A DNA stretch of 64,000 nucleotides from an uncultured Celeribacter sp. (GTDB taxonomy: Bacteria; Pseudomonadota; Alphaproteobacteria; Rhodobacterales; Rhodobacteraceae): assembly GCF_963676475.1 (NCBI RefSeq), contig NZ_OY781106.1, positions 2,976,001 through 3,040,000 of the forward strand, given 5' to 3'. Below the pieces are notes generated by a model. The model made no database searches. It saw only the letters and a list, made by a program, of their open reading frames with translations, and had not been told where the DNA came from. Below, one piece after another: positions 33,895 through 42,213 of this stretch; positions within the stretch are counted from its first letter, which is position 1, and every line of letters begins with the position of its first letter. The position numbers were made by a program, and so were the translations under genes.

Positions 33895-34917
33895 TTGGGC
33901 AGGCTGCGTAAATATCGGGAATTGTACCGCCTGCGTTGGAGGCGCCGGCACCGCATTGCGCGCGCCTATCGCAAAGGGCGCGAGCTGACCTGTGTTCTCG
34001 ACAATACGGCTGCCATCAAGGCGGATGACCTTTTGCTGGTTTGTACCCTGCGCAATGAACGCATCCGTTTGCCTTATTTTCTAAAATATTACAGGGATAT
34101 GGGGGTCAGCCATTTCCTGTTTGTCGATAACGATAGTGATGACGGGTCTCGGGAATATCTTCTTGAACAAGAAGATGTTTCGATCTGGCACACTGCGGGA
34201 AGCTATCGAAAGTCGCTTTTTGGCGTGCACTGGATGAACTGGATCGCGCGTAAATATTGCCACGGGCATTGGACGCTGACCGTCGATGTGGACGAATTTT
34301 TCGTTTTTCCGTTCTGCGATACGCGCCCCATCCCGGCGTTGACCGACTGGCTCGACAATTCGGGTCTCAAAAGTTTTTCGGCGATGCTTGTCGATATGTA
34401 CCCAAAGGGTCCGATTGATGCGCAACCTTACCGCGAAGGGCAAAACCCGATGGAAATCGCGGAATGGTTCGACAGCGGCAACTATATGATCTCGGTGAAT
34501 CCCGTCTATTACAACCTATGGATTCAGGGCGGCCCGAGAGCGCGGGTGTTTTTCAATGAAGACCCTTCGCACGCTCCCTCTCTGAACAAAATCCCTTTGG
34601 TGAAATGGCACCGATCCTACGTCTATATGCACTCCACGCATATGCTTTTGCCGCGGGGATTGAATGCGGTTTACGATCAGGACGGTGGAGAAAAGGCCGC
34701 AGGCGCTTTGCTGCACACGAAGTTTCTCAACACCTTTGTCGAGAAGACCGAGGAAGAATTGCAGCGGCGTCAGCATTACGCCGGATCGCGCGAATATCTG
34801 GCCTATCACAACCGGATTCAGGACGACTCGGAGCTTTGGTGCAATTGGTCGGAGAAATACATCAACTGGCGTCAGCTTGAGATTCTGGGCCTCATGTCTA
34901 AGGGGAACTGGGCATGA
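33895..34917 (+). CDS. glycosyltransferase family 2-like protein, copy 2 (TTG start)
   Basis: 340 aa. Same architecture as copy 1: LVCTLRNERIRLPYFLKYYR, FLFVDNDSDDGSREYL, DxD in LTVDVDEFFVF, GGPRARVFF, NKIPLVKWHR and C-terminal INWRQLEILGLMSKGNW. No ATG exists in frame near the expected N terminus and an in-frame TGA lies at 33886-33888, so the TTG at 33895 with GGAG at 33882-33885 is taken as start. A 12-codon ATG frame (33872-33910) overlaps it. 157 bases separate it from copy 1, while it overlaps the next gene by 4 bases. Confidence 0.85.
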   Translation: MGRLRKYRELYRLRWRRRHRIARAYRKGRELTCVLDNTAAIKADDLLLVCTLRNERIRLPYFLKYYRDMGVSHFLFVDNDSDDGSREYLLEQEDVSIWHTAGSYRKSLFGVHWMNWIARKYCHGHWTLTVDVDEFFVFPFCDTRPIPALTDWLDNSGLKSFSAMLVDMYPKGPIDAQPYREGQNPMEIAEWFDSGNYMISVNPVYYNLWIQGGPRARVFFNEDPSHAPSLNKIPLVKWHRSYVYMHSTHMLLPRGLNAVYDQDGGEKAAGALLHTKFLNTFVEKTEEELQRRQHYAGSREYLAYHNRIQDDSELWCNWSEKYINWRQLEILGLMSKGNWA

Positions 34918-36611
34918 CGGTCGGTTTCGTGATGCTGGTCCATACCGCGCTGCACCGGGCCGAACAGGTGGCGCGGCACTGGGCGACCCGTGGCTGCCCG
35001 GTGGTGATCCATGTCGACCGCCGGGTGAAGAAAGAGGCCTATCAACCCTTCGTCGATAGCCTGTCCGATCTCGACAATGTGCTGTTTTCGAAACGCCATG
35101 CCTGTGACTGGGGCACGTGGTCATTGGTGGCCGCCTCTCAGGATGCCTCCGAGTTGATGCTGTCGCGGTTTCCCGAGGCGCGTCATGTCTATCTTGCCTC
35201 CGGTTCCTGCCTGCCTCTGAGGCCAGTGGAGGACCTGAAACATTATCTGGCGGCGCGGCCGATGACGAATTTCATCGAGAGCGTGACGACCGAGGATGTG
35301 CCCTGGACCGTTGGTGGGCTGGATTCGGAACGTTTCACCCTGCGTTTTCCGTTTTCTTGGAAAAAACAGAGGCGCCTGTTCGATCGCTATGTCAATTTGC
35401 AACGCAAACTGCGGTACAAACGCAAAATCCCCGACGGGCTTGTGCCGCATCTGGGCTCGCAATGGTGGTGCCTGACGCGTCAGACCCTCTCGGCTATTCT
35501 CGAAGACCCGGATCGCAAGACCTATGACGCCTATTTCAAACGTGTCTGGATTCCGGACGAGAGCTATTACCAAACTTTGGTGCGGCTCTATTCCAACAAT
35601 ATCGAAAGCCGCTCTCTGACGCTCTCGAAATTCGATTATCAGGGCAAACCGCATATTTTCTACGACGATCACCTGCAGCTTTTGCGGCGGTCCGATTGTT
35701 TCGTAGCGCGCAAAATGTGGCCCAAGGCGGAAAGACTTTACGCAACCTTCCTCAATCCCGACATCAATCCGATGAAAGGAACAGAGCCTAATCCGGGCAA
35801 AATCGACCGTATTTTCACCAAGGCGGTCGAGCGTCGGGTCATGGGCCGCGAAGGTCTTTATATGCAAAGCCGCCTGCCAGGGTACGGCAAGGGGCATGGC
35901 AAGACCAGCGCGCCCTATTCGATTTTCGAAGGCTTCTCCGATCTTTTCGAGGATTTCGACGAATGGCTGTCACTGGCCGTCGGTGCGCGTGTGCATGGCC
36001 ATCTTTTCGCGCCTGAGAGGGTCGAATTCTCGGGCGGGCAAAAGGTGTTCTCGGGTGCGCTGTCGGATCAGGCGGCATTGCGGGATTATAACCCCTGCGG
36101 TTTCCTGACCTCGCTGATCTGGAACACGCGCGGGGAGCGGCAATGTTTCATGTTTGGCCCGCGTGACAACCAGGAGATCAACTGGCTGGTGGCAACCGAT
36201 CCGAATGCGCAAATCTCGGTGATCTCCGGGGCCTGGGCCGTGACACTCTTTCGCTCGAACCTGAGCTTTTCCGAAATTCGCCGCGAGGCCGCGCGACTGC
36301 AAAAAATCGAATCACAGCACATCGACATCTTGCGTTCGCAACACGTCAAGGCACGGATCAGAATCTGGACCATGGCGGATTTCATCGAAAGTCAGATGGA
36401 GCCTCTGCAGGCCATTATAGATGAGATCGGCCCGCGCAATGTCCGTCGGCTGACCGAGGCGCCGCGGATGCGTGACCTCACGGGGTTTGGACAATTCCTG
36501 CAAAATCTGAAAAACCAAGGTATGAAACCTCATCTCATGGGCGATTTCCCCATGAACAATGAACCCGACACGCGTCCGCGCTCGAGCAAGCGTCCTTACT
36601 TGGTAAAATAA
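34914..36611 (+). CDS. GT14-like (beta-1,6-N-acetylglucosaminyltransferase) protein with unassigned C-terminal half
   Basis: 565 aa. Residues 1 to about 290 resemble core-2/I-branching transferases: FVMLVHTALHRAEQVARHW, VIHVDRRVKK, HVYLASGSCLPLRP, GSQWWCLTRQT and WIPDESYYQTL. The remaining 270 residues carry no fold I recognise (a DUF5928-type region in Rhodobacteraceae proteins, from memory), with RRVMGREGLYMQSR, VGARVHGHLFAPERVEFSGG and FMFGPRDNQEINWL. The last part could bind the glycan or a nucleotide sugar. The ATG overlaps the previous gene's stop (ATGA), indicating translational coupling with glycosyltransferase copy 2. Confidence 0.8.
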   Translation: MTVGFVMLVHTALHRAEQVARHWATRGCPVVIHVDRRVKKEAYQPFVDSLSDLDNVLFSKRHACDWGTWSLVAASQDASELMLSRFPEARHVYLASGSCLPLRPVEDLKHYLAARPMTNFIESVTTEDVPWTVGGLDSERFTLRFPFSWKKQRRLFDRYVNLQRKLRYKRKIPDGLVPHLGSQWWCLTRQTLSAILEDPDRKTYDAYFKRVWIPDESYYQTLVRLYSNNIESRSLTLSKFDYQGKPHIFYDDHLQLLRRSDCFVARKMWPKAERLYATFLNPDINPMKGTEPNPGKIDRIFTKAVERRVMGREGLYMQSRLPGYGKGHGKTSAPYSIFEGFSDLFEDFDEWLSLAVGARVHGHLFAPERVEFSGGQKVFSGALSDQAALRDYNPCGFLTSLIWNTRGERQCFMFGPRDNQEINWLVATDPNAQISVISGAWAVTLFRSNLSFSEIRREAARLQKIESQHIDILRSQHVKARIRIWTMADFIESQMEPLQAIIDEIGPRNVRRLTEAPRMRDLTGFGQFLQNLKNQGMKPHLMGDFPMNNEPDTRPRSSKRPYLVK

Positions 36612-36614
36612 CCC

Positions 36615-38039
36615 ATGTCTCAGCCCTTCGACTATTTCGTGATTTTTGCAGAGATGCGGACCGGCTCCAATTTTCTGGAAGAAAATGTCAACGCCTATCC
36701 GGGGCTGAAATGTTGGGGCGAGGTGTTCAACCCCGCCTTCATCGGCAAATCGGACCAAAAAGAGATGCTGGGCATCACCATGCCGGAACGCGAGGCCGAT
36801 CCGATAGCGCTTTTGAAAAAACTGCGCAAATCGACGGATGGGCTGGCAGGTTTTCGGTTTTTCCACGATCACGACCCGCGCATCCTGACCCATGTGCTTC
36901 AGGATCCGAAATGCGCCAAGATCATCCTGACGCGTAACCCGCTGGACAGCTACGTGTCGCGCAAGATTGCGGGGGTGACGGGGCAATGGCGGCTGGGCGA
37001 TCTCAAGGATGCGAAATCCGCGAAGATCGCTTTTGAGAAACGCGAATTCCAAACCATGCTGGATGAGTTGAAGGAATTTCAGATTTTCCTCCAGCGTCAG
37101 CTCCAGATGACCGGTCAGACGGCGTTTTACATCAATTACGAGGACATTCAGGACGTCGATGTTGTGAACGGTTTGGCGCGCTTCCTCGGTGTCACCGCAG
37201 AGCGCAACAAGACCTCGCAAAAGACCAAGGTGCAGAACCCGTCACGCCTTGAGGACAAGGTTCTGAACTACGCGGAAATGGTGTCCGACCTGTCGAGCGT
37301 GGATCACTTCAACCTCTCGAACACCCCGAATTTCGAGCCGCGTCGCAAGCCCGCCGTGCCGACATACGTGGCGGCGGCGGAGGCGTCCTTGCTCTATATG
37401 CCGGTGCGCGGTGGGCCTGAGGCCGCGGTGGCCGAATGGATGTCTGCGCTGGACAAGGTTGACCCGGAGGCTTTGCAACGTGGGTTTTCGCAAAAGACCC
37501 TGCGTCAGTGGAAGCGCCAGCATAAAGGCCATCGCAGCTTTACGGTGATTTCCCATCCGGCGCAGCGGTTGCATCGAGTGTTCTGCGACTACATCTTGAA
37601 CATCAGTGGCAAGACCTACGGTGAAATCCGCGAGACCCTGCGCAAGACCTACAAACTGCCCCTTCCTGTGACCGAGCCGACGGAGAGCTACACGCGCGAC
37701 CAGCATCGCGAGGCGTTCCTGAAATTTGCGGGCTTTGTGCAGGGCAATCTGAATGGCCAGACCTCGGTGCGGGTCGATGGCACTTGGGCCTCGCAATCAG
37801 AGGTGATCAAAGGATTCGCCGATTTCTCCCTGCCGGACATTGTGATCCGGGAGGAGAGCCTTGCCGAAGACCTGTCGCATCTGGCCGCAAGCCTCGGGGT
37901 CAAACCTGCGCTCCTCACAGATGAGCCGGAGGATGCGCCCTATACACTCGCCGAGATTTACGACGCAGAGGTCGAAGAGGCCGTGAAGGCGGCCTATCAG
38001 CGCGATTACATGATGTTCGGATTTAAGCCCTGGGCCTGA
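36615..38039 (+). CDS. two-domain sulfotransferase
   Basis: 474 aa. The N-terminal half (to about 230) has the PAPS 5'-phosphosulfate loop FAEMRTGSNFLEENV (residues 11-25) and the 3'-phosphate motif KIILTRNPLDSYVSRK (102-117), so it should transfer sulfate from PAPS. The C-terminal half (about 250-440) looks like a second sulfotransferase fold of the carbohydrate type: LLYMPVRGGPEAAVAEWM in place of the 5' loop and FTVISHPAQRLHRVFCDYIL as 3' motif. The second 5' loop lacks the usual Lys/Gly-Ser/Thr, so that half may be non-catalytic. Three bases after the GT14-like gene; likely sulfates the glycan made by its neighbours. Confidence 0.8.
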   Translation: MSQPFDYFVIFAEMRTGSNFLEENVNAYPGLKCWGEVFNPAFIGKSDQKEMLGITMPEREADPIALLKKLRKSTDGLAGFRFFHDHDPRILTHVLQDPKCAKIILTRNPLDSYVSRKIAGVTGQWRLGDLKDAKSAKIAFEKREFQTMLDELKEFQIFLQRQLQMTGQTAFYINYEDIQDVDVVNGLARFLGVTAERNKTSQKTKVQNPSRLEDKVLNYAEMVSDLSSVDHFNLSNTPNFEPRRKPAVPTYVAAAEASLLYMPVRGGPEAAVAEWMSALDKVDPEALQRGFSQKTLRQWKRQHKGHRSFTVISHPAQRLHRVFCDYILNISGKTYGEIRETLRKTYKLPLPVTEPTESYTRDQHREAFLKFAGFVQGNLNGQTSVRVDGTWASQSEVIKGFADFSLPDIVIREESLAEDLSHLAASLGVKPALLTDEPEDAPYTLAEIYDAEVEEAVKAAYQRDYMMFGFKPWA

Positions 38040-38042
38040 ATG

Positions 38043-38507
38043 TCAGGCGGCTTTGGTCGCCGGGCCTTCGGTCAGGATGGCATGCAGCGTGGCAGGCTCA
38101 TTGTTCGCGCGCAGTTTGGCGCAGATGTCGCCATTGCGCATCGTGCGGGACACCAGAGCCAGTGCCTTGAGGTGATCGACCCCGGATTCGGCGGGTGCGA
38201 AGAGCGCGAAGATCAGATCAACCGGCTGGCGATCCACGGCATCGAAATCCATCGGGCTTTCAAGACGCAGGAAGGTGCCGACAACGCGATCCAGCCCTTC
38301 GATCCGGGCATGCGGCAAGGCGACGCCATGGCCCACACCGGTGGGACCAAGGCTTTCGCGTTCTTGAAGCGCATCGACAGTGTCGTTCAAAGTCAGACCA
38401 TAGACGCTTGTCGCGATCTCGCCGAGATCCTGGAACAAACGTTTCTTGCTGGTCATTTTGCCCACGACCTTAACGGCCTGTGGATCCAAAATCTTTGAGA
38501 TATCCAT
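38043..38507 (-). CDS. ptsN: nitrogen-PTS EIIA protein PtsN
   Basis: 154 aa. The phosphorylated His66 lies in GVALPHARIEGL. Part of the PtsP-PtsO-PtsN regulatory phosphorelay linking nitrogen and carbon state and potassium transport; not a sugar importer. Start at 38507; the open frame upstream to 38591 overlaps hpf and is rejected. Convergent with the sulfotransferase gene with 3 bases between stops and no visible terminator. Confidence 0.92.
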   Translation of the reverse strand: MDISKILDPQAVKVVGKMTSKKRLFQDLGEIATSVYGLTLNDTVDALQERESLGPTGVGHGVALPHARIEGLDRVVGTFLRLESPMDFDAVDRQPVDLIFALFAPAESGVDHLKALALVSRTMRNGDICAKLRANNEPATLHAILTEGPATKAA

Positions 38508-38517
38508 CTGAAAACTA

Positions 38518-38541
38518 CCCGCCCCGACCCGTCGAGGCGGG
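38518..38541 (-). promoter_or_regulatory. hairpin between hpf and ptsN
   Basis: CCCGCC-C-CGAC-CC-GTCG-A-GGCGGG folds as a 10-base stem with one internal mismatch, followed on the minus strand by TAGTTTTC. It can reduce ptsN transcription relative to hpf or mark an mRNA processing point. Confidence 0.5.
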
Positions 38542-38550
38542 CCGGTTTCA

Positions 38551-39126
38551 TTATGTCGCGTTATTGGGGTCAATCCAGCCGATGTTCCCATCCGGGCGGC
38601 GGTAGACCACGTTTACACCAGTTTTCCCTTCCTTGTGGAACACAAGGACCGGAGCTCCGGCAAGTTCCATCTGCATCACAGCCTCACCCACCGTCAGCGT
38701 CGGAATCGACGCCTCCATTTCGGCGATGATCATCGGCTGCAAGCTGTCGGGTTCCTGATCCTCGTCATGCTCCGATGCGGCGAGGATATACTGGGAACCG
38801 CCGAAGAGTTCAACCGGCTCTGCGCGTTCCTTATGGTGATCTTTCAACCGGCGCTTGTAACGACGCAGCTGTTTGTCCATTTTCTCTGCGCAGGCATCGA
38901 AAGCGGCGTAAATCTCATGCGCGCGGGCGCTGGCCTGAGCCGTCAGACCGGTCGACAGGTGCACAACGGCCTCGCAAACATATTCTGCCCCACTTTTGGA
39001 GAACACGACATTCGCATCGGTCGGACGTTGCGCGTATTTTTCAAGCACGGAGCCGAGCTCGGTTTTGACATGCGTCTGAAGCGCTGCACCGATGTCGATT
39101 TGTTTGCCGCTGATTTGGTACCGCAT
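38551..39126 (-). CDS. hpf: long ribosome hibernation promoting factor
   Basis: 191 aa. N-terminal S30AE domain (MRYQISGKQIDIGAALQTHV, then AQASARAHEIYAAFDACAEK) and the C-terminal dimerisation domain (VGEAVMQMELAGAPVLVFHK). The long form builds 100S ribosome dimers in starvation. AAGAAGGAGG lies 7 bases before the ATG. The 243-base gap to lptB on the same strand suggests its own promoter; TTGACA (39356-39351) and TATAGG (39329-39324) are present but 21 bases apart. Confidence 0.93.
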   Translation of the reverse strand: MRYQISGKQIDIGAALQTHVKTELGSVLEKYAQRPTDANVVFSKSGAEYVCEAVVHLSTGLTAQASARAHEIYAAFDACAEKMDKQLRRYKRRLKDHHKERAEPVELFGGSQYILAASEHDEDQEPDSLQPMIIAEMEASIPTLTVGEAVMQMELAGAPVLVFHKEGKTGVNVVYRRPDGNIGWIDPNNAT

Positions 39127-39369
39127 AGATACCTCCTTCTTAATTTGACCTATGCCCGAACGCCTTTGGGCGTGTCTTTGAGGTCGTGGGTTTTTGTCGA
39201 AAGCGGGAATTCAATGCATGCGACGGAGACAAAACCGGCACGCTGTGTCGGGGTTTGGTCTGGCGCTCTTTGGCTCCATTGTGCCATGGCGCATCCTGTC
39301 ATTCGTACGTCACACATTGGATACCTATAAGGCGTCAGAATGCGGTGAATTGTCAATCAAAACCCGTCT

Positions 39370-40101
39370 TCAAATGCGGAAATTGTCGCCAAGGTAAACG
39401 CGGCGCACGGTCTCATCGGCGACAATGTTTTCCTTGGTCCCGGACATCAGGACGTGACCGTCGTGAAGGATATAGGCGCGGTCGATAATTCCTAATGTTT
39501 CCTGCACGTTATGGTCTGTGATCAAGACGCCGATGCCGCGGGTTTTGAGATCGGAAACCAGTCCGCGGATTTCCGCCACAGCAATCGGATCGACGCCTGC
39601 GAAAGGCTCGTCGAGCAGCACGTAGGACGGGTCAGACGCGAGGCATCGCGCGATTTCGACTCGCCGGCGTTCCCCGCCGGACAGAGACAGGGCGGGCGCG
39701 CGGCGCAGGTGCGAAATTGAGAATTCGGACAGGAGGTCTTCGAGCTTTTCACGCCGCAAAAGCGGGTCGCTCTCAGAGACTTCGAGAATGGCGAGAATGT
39801 TGTCCTCGACGCAGAGGCCACGGAACACAGAGGCCTCTTGCGGCAGGTAGCCAACCCCCAACTTGGCGCGGCGATACATCGGCAAAAGCGTGATGTCTCG
39901 CCCGTCCACAAGTACCTCGCCGCCCTCGGGCATGACGAGGCCTGCGATGGAGTAAAAGCACGTGGTTTTACCGGAGCCATTGGGGCCAAGAAGGGCCACC
40001 ACTTCGCCGCGCTCAAGATCGAGGGACACATCCCGGATCACAGTGCGTTTGCGATAACCTTTTCGCAGATTGCGGACTCTCAGCCCGGTGGTGTCGCTCA
40101 T
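39370..40101 (-). CDS. lptB: LPS export ABC transporter ATPase LptB
   Basis: 243 aa cytosolic ATPase of the LptBFGC complex. Walker A LLGPNGSGKTTCFYSIAGL, signature SLSGGERRRVEIARCL, Walker B YVLLDEPFAGVDP and the switch His in LITDHNVQETL. The ATG at 40101 overlaps the lptA stop by one base (TGATG). In many proteobacteria rpoN follows; here hpf comes next with no rpoN between. Confidence 0.96.
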   Translation of the reverse strand: MSDTTGLRVRNLRKGYRKRTVIRDVSLDLERGEVVALLGPNGSGKTTCFYSIAGLVMPEGGEVLVDGRDITLLPMYRRAKLGVGYLPQEASVFRGLCVEDNILAILEVSESDPLLRREKLEDLLSEFSISHLRRAPALSLSGGERRRVEIARCLASDPSYVLLDEPFAGVDPIAVAEIRGLVSDLKTRGIGVLITDHNVQETLGIIDRAYILHDGHVLMSGTKENIVADETVRRVYLGDNFRI

Positions 40102-40601
40102 CACTCGCTTCCAGATTGCAGGATCGTTTTCACGCGACCGTCCATCCGCCCCGTGCCGGTGTCCAGATCAATCACTATCCGCTCGCCGGACAGCGCGCTG
40201 TTGGCCTGAGTCAAAAGCACATTTCCGGTGAGCACGACGGTGCCTGATTCGAGGTCGTATTCCGCGCGCTGGGCCTCGGCGGCTTCGCCTGCGTTGGTCA
40301 TGGTCACACCGCCTGAGGCCAAAAGCCGGGCAATCGCACCGCCTTCGCTGGCGTAGATGACCTCGACGGTTTGCGCAGTCAGCCGCATCGGGCCTTGGCC
40401 GATGACGACATTGCCGGAAAACAGGGCTTTGCCAGTGCCCTGATCGACGCTGAGCTGGTCGGAGGTGACCTCGATCGGCAGGCTACTGTCGTGTTTGAGG
40501 CCGCCGAATGCGATCTGTGTGCCCTGCGCCGATGCGGGCTGGCTCAGGCCAAGCGTGAAGATCAGCGCAGTTGTCAGGGAAAGGGTTCGGATGATCGTCA
40601 C
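40101..40601 (-). CDS. lptA: LPS transport periplasmic protein LptA
   Basis: About 166 aa. Signal peptide TLSLTTALIFTLGLSQPASA and OstA-type beta-jellyroll repeats (LPIEVTSDQLSVDQGTGKAL, FSGNVVIGQGPMRLTAQ). Forms the periplasmic bridge between LptC and the outer membrane. No ATG is available; a GTG at 40601 is chosen because GAGGA lies 8 bases upstream, in preference to a TTG at 40616. Confidence 0.9.
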   Translation of the reverse strand: MTIIRTLSLTTALIFTLGLSQPASAQGTQIAFGGLKHDSSLPIEVTSDQLSVDQGTGKALFSGNVVIGQGPMRLTAQTVEVIYASEGGAIARLLASGGVTMTNAGEAAEAQRAEYDLESGTVVLTGNVLLTQANSALSGERIVIDLDTGTGRMDGRVKTILQSGSE

Positions 40602-40619
40602 GGGCAAAGTCCTCAAATG

Positions 40620-41219
40620 TCAGGGCTGATATACCAGCTTTACGCCGCCCTTGAAAACCAGAAGGTAGGCCTCTGTTTCGGCATCTTGTGAAATCACCAT
40701 GGAGCCTGCGGTCAGATCGCCAGCCGGTCCGGTGGCATCGACGCTTCCAGGGCTTTCGATGTGCGAGACATCCAGCATGGTGGCGACCCGGTCCGATGTG
40801 ATCGTGTAGCCGGTGGAGGTTTCGATCTCGACATGGCCGGAGAGCTCGGCGATCTGGCTGGGGCCGTCAATGACTCCATCATCGGCTTGGAGTGTCACGG
40901 AACTCTTGTTGGTCATGCGCAGTGCGCCACGGACCTTGTTGGAATTGATAACATCCTTTGTCGACAAGTCCGGGCGCACCAGATCGGCGGAGATTTCCAA
41001 TTCCGAACCATCGCGGGTCACGGTCGCAAAAGATGGCCCCTCGACCCGTTGTTCGCGCGCCAGCGTTTCGATGTCGACATCGGCATAGGGAATCGACAGG
41101 CTGGTGTCGCGGTCGCGCGCAAACAAAAAGAGCGTGGCCAAAAGCACGAGGCTTGCCAGGGGCAGGGCAATCTTCGCGAATGCCACGAATTTGGAATAGG
41201 TGTTGTCGAACCGCGCCAT
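40620..41219 (-). CDS. lptC: LPS export protein LptC
   Basis: 199 aa, inner-membrane anchored by one N-terminal segment (IALPLASLVLLATLFLFA) with a periplasmic jellyroll that receives LPS from LptBFG. Family blocks: YADVDIETLAREQRVEGPSF and LSGHVEIETSTGYTITSDRV. Sequence conservation of LptC is low, so the call rests partly on the neighbouring lptA and lptB. Confidence 0.88.
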   Translation of the reverse strand: MARFDNTYSKFVAFAKIALPLASLVLLATLFLFARDRDTSLSIPYADVDIETLAREQRVEGPSFATVTRDGSELEISADLVRPDLSTKDVINSNKVRGALRMTNKSSVTLQADDGVIDGPSQIAELSGHVEIETSTGYTITSDRVATMLDVSHIESPGSVDATGPAGDLTAGSMVISQDAETEAYLLVFKGGVKLVYQP

Positions 41220-41228
41220 AAGGACGTC

Positions 41229-42191
41229 TTACACGACCCCGGCGCGAAGGCAGTCCTGAATTTTCAAAATCCCGCAAGGCCGCCCGTCTTCGGCAGAATC
41301 CCGCACAAAAAGACAGGTGATCGCGCGTTCATCCATGCGTGCGACGGCTTTTTCGGCCAGGGCGTCCGAGGAAATCGTCATCGGGTCTCGGGTCATGATG
41401 TCACCGGCCGTCTTGTCCAAAAGCCCGTCGATATGGCGCCGCAGGTCGCCGTCGGTGATGATGCCGCTCAGTTGGCCGTCCGCGTCGATCACGCCCACGA
41501 CGCCAAAGCCTTTGGCGGAAATCACGGGCAAGGCCTCTCGCATGGGGGTCTCGGCGACGACCAGCGGCATATCGCTGTGCATCAGGTCACGCACTTTGGT
41601 GAGGCGAGAGCCAAGTTTGCCGCCCGGATGCAGCACGCGGAAATTGTCGGCGGTAAACGCACGGTGTTCCATCAGGGCAATGGCAAGCGCATCGCCCAAG
41701 GCCAGCGTCATCGTCGTCGAGGTGGTCGGGACGATGCCATGCCCACAGGCCTCTGCGGCTTTCGGCAGGATCAGAGCCACATCGCAGGCGCGAATGAGCG
41801 AGCTGTCGGGATTCGAGGCTACCCCGATCATCGGGATTTTGAAGCGCCGCGTGTAGGCGATCACATCGGCCAGTTCCGGGGTTTCGCCGGAGTTGGACAG
41901 CACGAGGCAGACATCGCCATCGCCGATCATGCCCAGATCGCCATGGCTCGCTTCGGCCGGATGCACGAAATGTGCGGGCGTGCCGGTGGAGGCCAGCGTC
42001 GCGGCGATCTTGCGTGCGATATGGCCGGATTTGCCCATGCCCGTGACGATGGTGCGACCCTTGGCCATCAGGATGGTGTCCACCGCTTTGGTGAATTCGG
42101 TCCCGAGGCTGTCGGACAAAAGCCCGAGCGCCTCGGCCTCCTGTGCGATCACACGTTTGGCAGTGGACAGGAATGCGTCGGATTGGGTCAT
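41229..42191 (-). CDS. kdsD: arabinose-5-phosphate isomerase, KdsD/KpsF
   Basis: About 320 aa. SIS domain (GRTIVTGMGKSGHIARKIA, SNSGETPELADVIAY) and two C-terminal CBS domains (DMPLVVAETPMREALPVI; DPMTISSDALAEKAV). Converts ribulose 5-phosphate to arabinose 5-phosphate, the first step to Kdo. ATG at 42191 with GAGG ten bases upstream. Nine bases upstream of lptC, so Kdo synthesis and LPS export share an operon. Confidence 0.95.
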   Translation of the reverse strand: MTQSDAFLSTAKRVIAQEAEALGLLSDSLGTEFTKAVDTILMAKGRTIVTGMGKSGHIARKIAATLASTGTPAHFVHPAEASHGDLGMIGDGDVCLVLSNSGETPELADVIAYTRRFKIPMIGVASNPDSSLIRACDVALILPKAAEACGHGIVPTTSTTMTLALGDALAIALMEHRAFTADNFRVLHPGGKLGSRLTKVRDLMHSDMPLVVAETPMREALPVISAKGFGVVGVIDADGQLSGIITDGDLRRHIDGLLDKTAGDIMTRDPMTISSDALAEKAVARMDERAITCLFVRDSAEDGRPCGILKIQDCLRAGVV

Positions 42192-42213
42192 GTGCCGAAC
42201 CTCGAAAGAGATG

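Noticed and set aside
38518..38541. Terminator ending the hpf transcript
   Set aside because: The stem is strong, but the following TAGTTTTC has only four consecutive T and the gene pair is normally co-transcribed; kept only as an intercistronic hairpin.
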